DNA of 6,274 nucleotides from positions 1 to 6,274 of the forward strand of contig JASLXP010000839.1 in assembly GCA_030740295.1 (NCBI GenBank). The letters are read 5' to 3'. The notes beneath the pieces are model-generated. The model made no database searches. It saw only the letters and a list, made by a program, of their open reading frames with translations, and was not told where the DNA came from. The DNA is from Planctomycetota bacterium. GTDB taxonomy: Bacteria > Planctomycetota > PUPC01 > JACPCR01. Below, piece by piece: positions 1 through 6,274 of the stretch (positions within the stretch are counted from its first letter, which is position 1; the number at the start of each line of letters is the position of its first letter). The translations under genes and the position numbers were made by a program.

Positions 1-1599
1 TTCCTGCTGACCAATCCGATGACCGCAGAAGTACATCCCCTGCAGAAAGAAATTCCGGCTGTCGTTGGTGAACAGGTACAGCCTCTGCCACTCGGTGCCG
101 CGGCGCTAAAGGGATGGATAACGAACAACGCCGAGGTCTCCCTTTCGCCTTCCGCACACCAGGGGCAAGCGGCGGTGCGGCTATCGATCGCGCCCCGGCG
201 GGAGCGCGCGCTGATCGAGATACGCTTCACTCAGAAACAGATCGTTGCCGAACGATTTCGTTTCTGGCTCAAGGGAGATCGGTCGAACCGAGATCTGGTC
301 CTTCATTACACGCAGCCTGAATCAGATGCGGAGCATCAGCTTGCGCAGATAAAGCTGGACTTTGGCGAGTGGCGGCATCTTGAGATCCCGGCCTCCAATC
401 CCATTCACCGATTTCATGGGAAGAGTGGAAGCTTTCGCATCCTGGTCATTGGAGCGCATCCCACGGCCACACATATCCAACTCAGCAGGCTGGAACTGGT
501 CACATACGATCCGATGGGACGGCCAATTGTGAAGAAGGACATTCCTGCACCTGTTTTTGATAGCTGGGGTGGGCCCGCACGGCAACAGATTGAGGCCGGC
601 AAAAGGAGCGGGGTGAACATGCACATCTCGCCGATCCATTTCCTCGGTCATCCCGCCGTCAATGAAAGGGTGGTATACGCGGACAAGGCCGTGCGCTGGT
701 GCCGAGAGCTTGGCATTCTTTCCGGGATCTCATTCTACAATCATCCTTCAGAGGACTGGATGAAGGCGCATCCGGAACTGTTGGTGAAGCGGCGCGACGG
801 TGAAGTGTATGCGGGGAGCGGTGCGTTCACTTCGCCGTGGAATCCGGAGGCGTTGAAGTTGTGGCGCGCACACATCATCGACTGCCTCCAGGCAATGAAA
901 AAAAGCGGCGGCCTGAAAAACGTCGACGTGGTTGAGCTGTGTCCCGGCGAGGAGGGAGAGGTCTCCTACCAATGGGACCATGTCTGGGCCTTCGACAAAC
1001 ATGCGGCGGCCGCCTGGAGTGAATATCTCCGCACGCTTTACAGGAACGACATCAGCAGGCTCAACGACGATTGGGCGAGCGCGCACAAAGCGTTTGATGA
1101 GGTCGCGCCGCCACACGATTACTACCCGGATCGGGCGCATTGGGTGTTCGCGGATTTCTATCGCCTGAGCATGTTGAAGTACTGCGCTATCCAGGCCGAC
1201 GCGGTACGCGAGGTCTTTACGCCACGCTATTGGCTTTGGCTGCCGCATTCGCTGCCGAGTTATCCGAAGCGATTTTTCGCCGGGCGCTATCCACTATTTT
1301 ACACGGAGAATCTGAGACGACTGGGATGTATGGACTACGCCCATCTTTCCGCCCTGGACTGGCATGCCAGGGAAGACGTGGCCCACATTCAGCGGAATAA
1401 CGTCCGAGTGCTCGGCGAGATAGACGTCCGACCGACCAGACAACGTCTCGAGTGGACTTTCGAGCAGAGCAGAAAATACAAAATGGATGGAGTTTTCATC
1501 GGCGTCCTCGAGATCCTATCGAAGGACGGCGTCTTTACGCCGCTTGGCAAGACCAACCAGAAACTGATCAGAAGCTGGCCGCAAATCTGCGAAGAATGA
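1..1599 (+). CDS. GH42-like glycoside hydrolase with N-terminal jelly-roll domain (5' partial)
   Basis: Frame 1 is open from base 1, so the gene probably starts upstream and the ATG at 19 is probably internal; the stop TGA is at 1597-1599. Residues are numbered from the Met at 19. Roughly residues 30-165 look like a carbohydrate-binding-type beta-sandwich: FRFWLKGD, then FGEWRHLEIP, then IQLSRLELV. Roughly residues 180-526 look like a TIM-barrel hydrolase of the GH42/GH14-like superfamily. The best evidence is the stretch after VDVVELCPGEEGEV (303-315), which runs through an aromatic segment into WSEYLRTLYRNDISRLNDDWA (333-353), close to the family's Tyr-Gly-xx-xx-Leu-Asn-xx-Trp pattern. Glu314 (or Glu311/312) is a candidate acid/base. 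Glu467 in VLGEIDV is a candidate nucleophile on a late strand. The expected activity is cleavage of a beta-linked glycan such as a galactoside; the substrate cannot be read. The protein ends soon after the barrel, without the usual extra C-terminal GH42 domains. The fold is fairly sure, the family number less so. Confidence 0.8.
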   Translation, partial: FLLTNPMTAEVHPLQKEIPAVVGEQVQPLPLGAAALKGWITNNAEVSLSPSAHQGQAAVRLSIAPRRERALIEIRFTQKQIVAERFRFWLKGDRSNRDLVLHYTQPESDAEHQLAQIKLDFGEWRHLEIPASNPIHRFHGKSGSFRILVIGAHPTATHIQLSRLELVTYDPMGRPIVKKDIPAPVFDSWGGPARQQIEAGKRSGVNMHISPIHFLGHPAVNERVVYADKAVRWCRELGILSGISFYNHPSEDWMKAHPELLVKRRDGEVYAGSGAFTSPWNPEALKLWRAHIIDCLQAMKKSGGLKNVDVVELCPGEEGEVSYQWDHVWAFDKHAAAAWSEYLRTLYRNDISRLNDDWASAHKAFDEVAPPHDYYPDRAHWVFADFYRLSMLKYCAIQADAVREVFTPRYWLWLPHSLPSYPKRFFAGRYPLFYTENLRRLGCMDYAHLSALDWHAREDVAHIQRNNVRVLGEIDVRPTRQRLEWTFEQSRKYKMDGVFIGVLEILSKDGVFTPLGKTNQKLIRSWPQICEE

Positions 1600-1669
1600 T
1601 GCTGCCGTGCATTCATTTCAGTTTGCCCTTGCCCTGAATGGTCTGGAGCCTTGCGAGAATGGACAAGAT

Positions 1670-1690
1670 AAAAAACAGCTTCTTAGCCGC
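1670..1690 (-). terminator. Candidate Rho-independent terminator of the minus-strand cluster
   Basis: Read on the minus strand, GCGGCT (1690-1685), loop AAGA, then AGCTG (1680-1676) can pair over five bases with one G-U wobble. A run of six T (1675-1670) follows directly. It begins 17 bases after the beta-helix gene's stop codon, where a terminator for that transcript is expected. The stem is short, so efficiency is uncertain. On the plus strand the same hairpin is followed only by a weak CTTTCTCT stretch, so it may serve the convergent GH42-like gene poorly. A second inverted repeat, CATTCA (1610-1615) with TGAATG (1635-1640), has a 19-base loop and no T-run. Confidence 0.55.
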
Positions 1691-1707
1691 TTTCTCTGCC
1701 CGGAGGT

Positions 1708-3849
1708 TCACTCCTCCCGGGGAAGTGATGGCCGGAGCTCATCTGCGTAGAGGCCGATCTTCTCGAATGGGATCGGCTTGAAGCCCGGCAGCTTCTTGAA
1801 GACTTCGGAGTCAGGACGGAGGCGAAAGTCGCCCGCGGCAGCATCGACGAAGCCGGGATCGCCGTCGGTGATGAGATTCTCCTTTCCGCTGACCTGCCAG
1901 TTGCCGCTGCTCACTTGGGCGCATTTCACGAGGACGTTGCGCACCGCGCGGTTGACCCGCGTCTGGCCCGGCTTCGGATTCATGAACCCCAACAGATCCG
2001 GATACCGGGTGGTGTAAGGCGGCTTTGTGATGTCCACCTCTTCCAGCAGGCGCTTAGTCCAGAAGCAGCCCTGCCCTCCGTCGATGACATCCTTCCAGCG
2101 CTTGTCGTTCCACGGAGCAGAACCGAGAGCTCGTTTGCACTCGATGAAGATGTTGTTCTCTGCCAGGTTGTCGTGCCCACCGTGAGAGAACACGGTGCCG
2201 AACGAGCCCCGGCCCGGCTCGCCGCAGCGGTAGAACACGTTGCCGAACACGGTGTCTCCCCCGTCCCCGTCATCGAAATAGACCGCGGCGTTCCCGTGGC
2301 CCATGGGACTGCCGATGTCGTACCAGAAGTTGTAGCGGACAATGTTGCCCCGGCAGGAAGGATTACGGCCTTTGTAGAATGCGCCGCAGTCGTCCGTCTC
2401 CGTACAGATATGATGCACGCGGTTGAACTCGAACACGTGGTCATTACCGCCAACGCCAATAGCCTGGTGCGGCGCGTCGTGGATCAGGTTATGTGCCGCG
2501 CGGTTGCCGACGCCCTGCAGCATGATGGCGTTCGCGTAAGTCAGTTTGTGCCGGGAGAATTGCCAGATGTGGTTGTTGATCGCTTCGTGACCGGCAGGCG
2601 TCAGAGCCCTGCGGTCCCCACCGGAAAGGACGAGCCCACCGGTGCCCGTATCGTGGATGTCACAGGCTTCGACCTTGTGGCCGGCACCGCCGCTGACCTG
2701 GATGCCGAGCTGAAGAAGGTTGCGAACCGTGCATGCCTGGACTCGGACGACCGAGCCGCCGTTGACCTTGATGCCGTTGCCCTGCCCGGCTTCAACGACG
2801 AACCCGCGAAGCGCAACGTGGGATGCGTCTTTCACAGAAATTATCGGCGCATTCAGCGTAGAGAGGACAATGCGGGCGCCGGCAATTTCGTCGGGCGGCC
2901 AGAAGTATAGCCGGCCGGAATCGCGGTCGATGTAAAACTCGCCAGGCCGGTCAAGCTCTTCGAGGAGATTGAGAGCGCGGTATCGCCGGGGAGAGGGGTT
3001 GCCCTGCCTGAGGCTGTAGAGATGGGGCTCGGCCAGCGTGATCTGCCGCTTCTGCCGATCTAACGATTTCACCCGGATGGTTTCCGCGAACCAGTCGAAG
3101 CACCAGTATCCCTGCAGCCACACACCGGCCTCGATGTTCCAGCGGCTTGGCCGGTCCCCTGAGTATTCGAAAATCCCGGGCCTGCCGGACTTGTCCCCGA
3201 CGCGAGGGTGCGATCCTGAATCGATGATCTTCTCAATCGTTGTCCATCCTTTGTTTGGCCAATGGGCGAGCGTCATCCGTTGGTCGTTGAAAAACAGCTC
3301 GGGCACGGCGGGCGCCCCGTTAAAGCGATCGGGAAACTGGCCGAGTTCGCCGATGCCCAGCGCGACGAGGTCAACAGCCAGGATTTTGCCGCGGGTCGCG
3401 GGGTCAAGGCGTTCGAGGAGCTTTGTGTCAGTGACAGGTTTGAACGAATCCGGCGGGATGCTCCGTCCGCCCGTCAGCCGCACCTCTTCCCCCGGCGCGG
3501 CTCGGAAGATGGCAGGCGCGTCCGCCGTTCCTGAATCCTCGGATGTCAGCTTCAGAGGCCGGGCAAACTCGTACACGCCGCGATGCACCACGACGGTCGT
3601 TCCAACCCTCGGGATTTTTTTCGAAGCCTTCCTTCGCCGCATCTCGTCCCTGGCCCGCTCGAGCGTGGCAAAAGGCTCCTTCGCCGAACCGCGGCCGGTC
3701 TTGTCGTTTCCCTGGGGCGAGACGTGAATGGCATCCCGATTCTGTTTCTCCGTCACGGGTTCTCCTTTTGTCAGGGTCGGGATAGCGAGCCCGATTACAA
3801 ATCCCACTCCCAGTGTAAGAGGCACAGGCGTGAAGGGCTTTGTGTTCAT
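1708..3849 (-). CDS. Secreted right-handed parallel beta-helix protein, GH141-like
   Basis: The ATG at 3849 gives a 713-residue protein. A TTG at 3879 is in frame, but the ATG start gives a better export signal: MNTKP, then a hydrophobic core LTLGVGFVIGLAIPTL (11-26), with possible cleavage near TKG-EP. Neither start has a well-placed Shine-Dalgarno. Residues 41-130 carry the usual opening of large beta-helix enzymes: IHVSPQGND, PFATLERARDEM, VVVHRGVYEF, and LTGGRSI. Residues 340-570 are short beta-helix coils with repeated Asn/His/Gly turns (for example VEACDIHDTGTGGLVL, AAHNLIHDAPHQAIGVGG, AENNIFIEC). Two acidic clusters, ETDD (484-487) and FDDGDGGD (525-532), lie about 40 residues apart and are the best catalytic candidates. 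The C-terminal DPGFVDAAAGDFRLRPDS ending is common in such proteins. Family knowledge (GH141 fucosidase/xylanase, or other beta-helix hydrolases and lyases) suggests exported glycan cleavage; exact activity is inferred only. It is the last gene of the cluster, 43 bases after the sulfatase stop. Confidence 0.82.
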   Translation of the reverse strand: MNTKPFTPVPLTLGVGFVIGLAIPTLTKGEPVTEKQNRDAIHVSPQGNDKTGRGSAKEPFATLERARDEMRRRKASKKIPRVGTTVVVHRGVYEFARPLKLTSEDSGTADAPAIFRAAPGEEVRLTGGRSIPPDSFKPVTDTKLLERLDPATRGKILAVDLVALGIGELGQFPDRFNGAPAVPELFFNDQRMTLAHWPNKGWTTIEKIIDSGSHPRVGDKSGRPGIFEYSGDRPSRWNIEAGVWLQGYWCFDWFAETIRVKSLDRQKRQITLAEPHLYSLRQGNPSPRRYRALNLLEELDRPGEFYIDRDSGRLYFWPPDEIAGARIVLSTLNAPIISVKDASHVALRGFVVEAGQGNGIKVNGGSVVRVQACTVRNLLQLGIQVSGGAGHKVEACDIHDTGTGGLVLSGGDRRALTPAGHEAINNHIWQFSRHKLTYANAIMLQGVGNRAAHNLIHDAPHQAIGVGGNDHVFEFNRVHHICTETDDCGAFYKGRNPSCRGNIVRYNFWYDIGSPMGHGNAAVYFDDGDGGDTVFGNVFYRCGEPGRGSFGTVFSHGGHDNLAENNIFIECKRALGSAPWNDKRWKDVIDGGQGCFWTKRLLEEVDITKPPYTTRYPDLLGFMNPKPGQTRVNRAVRNVLVKCAQVSSGNWQVSGKENLITDGDPGFVDAAAGDFRLRPDSEVFKKLPGFKPIPFEKIGLYADELRPSLPREE

Positions 3850-3893
3850 ATTCGTACGGCGGCACAAGGCCGATAGCAACCCACCCAGAACAT
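3846..3893 (-). other. 15-codon mini-ORF bridging sulfatase stop and beta-helix start
   Basis: The sulfatase stop TGA (3895-3893) shares its A with an ATG (3893-3891), forming TGATG. That ATG opens a frame reading MFWVGCYRPCAAVRI. Its TGA (3848-3846) overlaps the ATG of the beta-helix gene (3849-3847) as ATGA. Both junctions are classic geometries for stop-start translational coupling, and the downstream ATG lacks a clear ribosome binding site. The peptide itself resembles nothing I know and may have no function. Chance is a real alternative for such a short frame. Confidence 0.25.
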
Positions 3894-5389
3894 CAGCCTC
3901 GCTTCAGGCCTTCGGGGTCTGTGCAGAGGCCCGTCTCCAGGTCTATGAGGTCGATGTAGTAATCCGTATCCTCGAAGCGGTCGTCTGTCGTCTCCAACCA
4001 TCTTTCCAGTTCGTGCTCCAATTCCGGCGGTATGCTCTTCGAGCCCTGAGAATCTATGAGATTCTCCAACTGCCAGGGATCGCGTTCGTTGTCGTAGAGC
4101 AGCCATGGACCAGTTCTGTCTCTGACATAGGTATGGGTTCGCGTGCGGATGCCGCGGTAGGGGCGAATGAAGCCCTTGGGCGCGCCCAGCCCCCTGTAAT
4201 CATCAACGTAGGTCCACTTCTTTCCCCAGGTGAGAGCCGAACAGACCCAGAGCAGCAAAGCCGAACGATCGGTCGGGGCCGCCTCTCCCATGAGTATCGA
4301 TGACAGGTCGTCGCCTTCGATGTCTTCAGGGATGGGCAGGTCCATCAGGCCCAGAAGCGTTGGAAGGATGTCCGGCAGGCTGAAGAGAGTGTCGACCTGC
4401 ATTCCGTTCGGGATGCTGTTTGGGTGACGCACGATGAACGGAATTCGGATCGATTCGTCCCACGGTTGCACTTTGTAGAGCTGGCCATGCGAGCCGAGCA
4501 TCTCTCCGTGGTCGGAGGTAAACACAACGATCGTTTCGTCTGCGATGCCCTGCTCATCGAGGGCACCCATAAGTCGTCCGAGATTGTGGTCGAGGTTGGT
4601 GATCGCTCCGTAGTAGCTGGCGGTCCATTCGCGAAGTGTTTCTTCGGCGTCGGCCTCGCTGAGTTCTCCCGTGACGGGAACTCCCGGAGGCGGGCACAGG
4701 ACGTTCTTTCTCAGTTCCAGGCTGTCTGGATCGTAGAGTTCTCGAAATTCCGGAGGAGCCACGAAGGGTGTGTGGGGCGGCCCCCAGGAAAGGACGAGTG
4801 CGAAGGGCTGGCGCTGTTCCTCATCCTTCACGGCATGGGAGTGGATGAAATCAATGGCCAGTCGCGTCTGCTCGTCCGGCTCCCAGCCATCGATCTCGAC
4901 CGGCTCTGGCGTATCCCTGTAGTAGCGGGCCTTCCAGTAGGCGTGAGAACAGTGATGCACGGCCCAGTAATCGAATCCGTGACGCAATTCGCCGGGCGGG
5001 ATGTAACCATTCTCGAATTCGTTGAACCGCGTTTCTCCGATGTAGGCTTCGCCCGACAGATGCCATTTGCCGATGTACCCCGTCGAATAGCCTGCCTCTT
5101 TGAGAGTCTTGCCCATGGATGGCATTTCGTTGGGCAACATCGAATTGTTCGTCAGCACCGTGTTTCCGAGTGGGTAACGCCCGGTGAAGATGCACGCGCG
5201 GGCAGGCGTGCAGACCGGAATGTTCGAGACCGCATGATTGAAGAGTGCGCCTTCTGCGGCAAGCCGATCGAGGTTCGGCGTCTTCACCTGGCCGTTGCCT
5301 GCACAGCCCATCGCCATGTGGCGCATCTGGTCGACCAGTACGAAGAGAAGATTGGGGTGGCTGCACTTTTTCCGGGGTGTGTCACTCAC
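3893..5389 (-). CDS. Type I (formylglycine) sulfatase
   Basis: This 498-residue protein has the full length and motif order of family S1 sulfatases in the alkaline-phosphatase superfamily. Cys60 in CTPAR (60-64) fits the CxPxR signature, where Cys is converted to formylglycine by a separate maturase not seen here. Other active-site elements are visible: Asp20-Gln21 in LVDQ, Lys108 and His110 in GKWH, His206 in PPHTPF, and Asp293-His294 in TSDHGE. The C-terminal subdomain has RGIRTRTHTYV (412-422) and LLYDNERDPWQLENL (430-444), as in many sulfatases. The expected reaction is hydrolysis of a sulfate ester on a carbohydrate or aryl alcohol; the substrate cannot be told. The start is GTG at 5389: AGGAA lies 8 bases upstream and an in-frame TGA 42 bases upstream allows no longer common start. 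The N-terminus is polar and runs straight into the first core strand, so no signal peptide is visible. It is the middle gene of the minus-strand cluster. Confidence 0.95.
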   Translation of the reverse strand: MSDTPRKKCSHPNLLFVLVDQMRHMAMGCAGNGQVKTPNLDRLAAEGALFNHAVSNIPVCTPARACIFTGRYPLGNTVLTNNSMLPNEMPSMGKTLKEAGYSTGYIGKWHLSGEAYIGETRFNEFENGYIPPGELRHGFDYWAVHHCSHAYWKARYYRDTPEPVEIDGWEPDEQTRLAIDFIHSHAVKDEEQRQPFALVLSWGPPHTPFVAPPEFRELYDPDSLELRKNVLCPPPGVPVTGELSEADAEETLREWTASYYGAITNLDHNLGRLMGALDEQGIADETIVVFTSDHGEMLGSHGQLYKVQPWDESIRIPFIVRHPNSIPNGMQVDTLFSLPDILPTLLGLMDLPIPEDIEGDDLSSILMGEAAPTDRSALLLWVCSALTWGKKWTYVDDYRGLGAPKGFIRPYRGIRTRTHTYVRDRTGPWLLYDNERDPWQLENLIDSQGSKSIPPELEHELERWLETTDDRFEDTDYYIDLIDLETGLCTDPEGLKRG

Positions 5390-5397
5390 GGCACTGG

Positions 5398-5402
5398 TTC
5401 CT
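5398..5402 (-). promoter_or_regulatory. Shine-Dalgarno site fixing the GTG start of the sulfatase
   Basis: AGGAA on the minus strand is separated by 8 bases (5397-5390) from the GTG at 5389. It supports this unusual start codon. There is no ATG between the start and the in-frame TGA further upstream. Confidence 0.65.
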
Positions 5403-5443
5403 GTTTTCTGAGGGCCGCCAATAGTAGATTCTCACGAGCCGTT

Positions 5444-5461
5444 TCGCTTCGCACGAAGCGA
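5444..5461. repeat. 18-base inverted repeat upstream of the sulfatase
   Basis: TCGCTTCG-CA-CGAAGCGA is a perfect inverted repeat: two 8-base arms with a 2-base centre. It lies 54 bases before the sulfatase GTG. As DNA it has the size and symmetry of a dimeric regulator's operator. As RNA it would form a strong small hairpin with a 4-base loop. No T-run follows on either strand, so it is not a simple Rho-independent terminator. It chains into a second inverted repeat, GCGAC/GTCGC (5458-5462 with 5468-5472), and then a third, GCAGG-T-CCTGC (5471-5481). Confidence 0.5.
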
Positions 5462-5542
5462 CTATGCGTCGCAGGTCCTGCACTCTGGAGAGGGCGGCAT
5501 TACAGGCGCGAGGCGACAGCATGGTCTCATCGCTTTGGACTT

Positions 5543-6274
5543 TCATTCCTTTGCCCTGATCAGAACTGCGCGGTTGTTCCCTTCATAAATCTCTTTAATC
5601 CGGTTTTCCGGATCGATGACCAGTTCCCAGTCCCTGGTTGCTGGCCCGGGCAGTTTCAGACTGAAAGGAGATGTCCTGGCAATCAGGTCGTCGGGAGCCG
5701 GCAGAGAACCGATTTCGGTCTGTGCCAGCTTCTTGCCGGCGCCATCTCTAACAGCGACCTCTACCCCATCGACATCCGCAGATCCGACGTTGTGGACGAG
5801 TCCGGACAGAGTCTGCCCTTTCAGTTTCAGATCTTCGGCTGAAACGGCTAGGTCGGCGCGGCCGAAGATGGGCGCGAGCTTTTTCACCTGCTCGATCTCT
5901 ATCAGAGTCACCGATCCGGGTGCGATTTCCAACTCGATACGGTCGGCCTTCATGAGTTCCCGCCGAACGATCGAAGCTTCCCCGTCGATCTGGAAATCGC
6001 CGGTGGTGTCCGTCCCCCTCCTGATCCGGTAAATGCCGTGCTCGAGGGCCCAGACCCGGAAAGCCCCTTTCAGTTTATCTGCCCGGTGACTGTAAAGGGC
6101 AACTTTCAGACGATGTCGGTGGTTTTTCAGAACAAGAGCGGAAAAGTCTGTCCCGAAGCCTTCCCAACTGACCGCGTGGGTCGGGTTGTACTTGTTCCGG
6201 CCACAGAAACCGCCCAGGTAGGCATCGGATGCCTTTTCGATGAGCCTGCCAATGCCGCAACGATCCGTGTACTG
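5543..6274 (-). CDS. C-terminal part of a large protein ending in a CARDB-type domain (5' partial)
   Basis: The frame is open from the right edge of the window to a TGA at 5545-5543, giving 243 residues of a longer protein. An ATG at 5953 is internal: the upstream codons read as well-formed protein, for example WEGFGTDF and LKVALYSH. Residues are numbered from the window edge. Residues 35-130 look like a beta-sandwich of the kind found at the C-terminus of glycosidase-like proteins (FSALVLKNHRHRLKVALYSH, then FRVWALEHGIYRI). Residues 138-240 match a CARDB/Ig-like adhesion domain: LSGLVHNVGSADVDGVEVAV (155-174), an acidic linker region, then WELVIDPENRIKEIYEGNNRA at the end, the typical Asp-Pro-x-Asn-x-Ile-xE-x-x-E-x-Asn-Asn closing motif. 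CARDB domains usually bind or space partners on extracellular proteins. An enzymatic domain upstream is likely but cannot be seen. It is the first visible gene of the minus-strand cluster, 153 bases before the sulfatase. Confidence 0.75.
   Translation of the reverse strand, partial: QYTDRCGIGRLIEKASDAYLGGFCGRNKYNPTHAVSWEGFGTDFSALVLKNHRHRLKVALYSHRADKLKGAFRVWALEHGIYRIRRGTDTTGDFQIDGEASIVRRELMKADRIELEIAPGSVTLIEIEQVKKLAPIFGRADLAVSAEDLKLKGQTLSGLVHNVGSADVDGVEVAVRDGAGKKLAQTEIGSLPAPDDLIARTSPFSLKLPGPATRDWELVIDPENRIKEIYEGNNRAVLIRAKE

Larger units (their letters stand above)
5382..5522 (-). other. Unrecognised 46-codon reading frame between the CARDB gene and the sulfatase
   Basis: ATG at 5522 lies 20 bases after the stop of the CARDB gene. 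The frame runs to a TGA at 5384-5382 that overlaps the sulfatase start by eight bases (GTGAGTGA). The predicted peptide is basic, with seven Arg and three Cys, including QDLRRIVASC and RLVRIYYWRP. I recognise no family, and no good ribosome binding site precedes the ATG. It covers all the inverted repeats of this gap, which is more typical of regulatory or repeat DNA than of coding DNA. It could be a small gene, a decayed remnant, or chance; I lean to non-coding. Confidence 0.2.

Noticed and set aside
19..21. ATG at 19 as the true start of the GH42-like gene
   Set aside because: The frame is open back to base 1, no ribosome binding site precedes the ATG, and no signal peptide follows. The gene is treated as partial.
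748..1248. 166-codon minus-strand frame inside the GH42-like gene
   Set aside because: It is antisense to the catalytic barrel of the GH42-like protein and resembles no known protein.
1915..2910. 331-codon plus-strand frame inside the beta-helix gene
   Set aside because: It is antisense to well-formed beta-helix coils, is Val/Ala/Asp-rich without domain features, and has no ribosome binding site that I could see.
3038..3727. 229-codon plus-strand frame antisense to the N-terminal half of the beta-helix gene
   Set aside because: Ser/Arg/Pro-rich composition typical of an antisense shadow; the minus-strand reading has clear family motifs.
5420..5436. TACTAT on the minus strand as a -10 promoter box for the sulfatase
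   Set aside because: No acceptable -35 element lies at the right distance, and the promoter consensus of this organism is unknown.
4424..5842. 472-codon plus-strand frame across the sulfatase and CARDB genes
   Set aside because: It lies antisense to two genes with clear family motifs, crosses their intergenic gap, and shows no recognisable domain. It is a by-product of GC-rich codon use.
5951..5953. ATG at 5953 as the start of the CARDB protein
   Set aside because: The upstream codons stay open to the window edge and read as plausible beta-sandwich protein, so this Met is internal.

Overview
The window (6,274 bases, GC in the mid-to-high 50s by eye) reads as part of a carbohydrate-degradation locus. 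It has no tRNA, rRNA, CRISPR array, transposase or phage gene. The protein styles suggest a PVC-type bacterium (Planctomycetota, Verrucomicrobiota, Lentisphaerota) or a similar glycan-degrading lineage such as Hydrogenedentota or Armatimonadota. Those styles are a jelly-roll plus GH42-like TIM barrel, a large GH141-like parallel beta-helix protein, a formylglycine sulfatase and a CARDB tail. No SusC/SusD pair is visible, so nothing points to a classical Bacteroidota polysaccharide-utilisation locus. The taxon is inferred from protein style only.

Layout: a plus-strand gene enters from the left edge and ends at 1599. It encodes a GH42-like glycoside hydrolase with an N-terminal carbohydrate-binding-like beta-sandwich. 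It converges on a three-gene minus-strand cluster. In transcription order this cluster is: a large protein ending in a CARDB domain (6274 down to 5543, 5' end outside the window), a type I sulfatase (5389 to 3893), and a right-handed beta-helix protein (3849 to 1708). A hairpin followed by a T-run at 1670-1690 closes the minus-strand cluster in the convergent gap.

How the genes may work together: the sulfatase would remove sulfate esters, while the beta-helix protein and the GH42-like protein would cleave glycosidic bonds. A sulfated polysaccharide or glycosaminoglycan-like substrate is a reasonable inference, but no specific glycan can be named from the sequence. The beta-helix protein has an export-type N-terminus. 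The sulfatase has none, and an upstream in-frame stop rules out a longer start.

Intergenic DNA: no gene-free stretch exceeds 300 bases. The 1600-1707 gap holds the terminator. The 5390-5542 gap holds three chained inverted repeats and an unrecognised 46-codon reading frame. The 43-base gap 3850-3892 is spanned exactly by a 15-codon mini-ORF whose start and stop overlap the flanking stop and start codons. These two small gaps are the least explained parts of the window. I saw no clear sign of a wholly new system.
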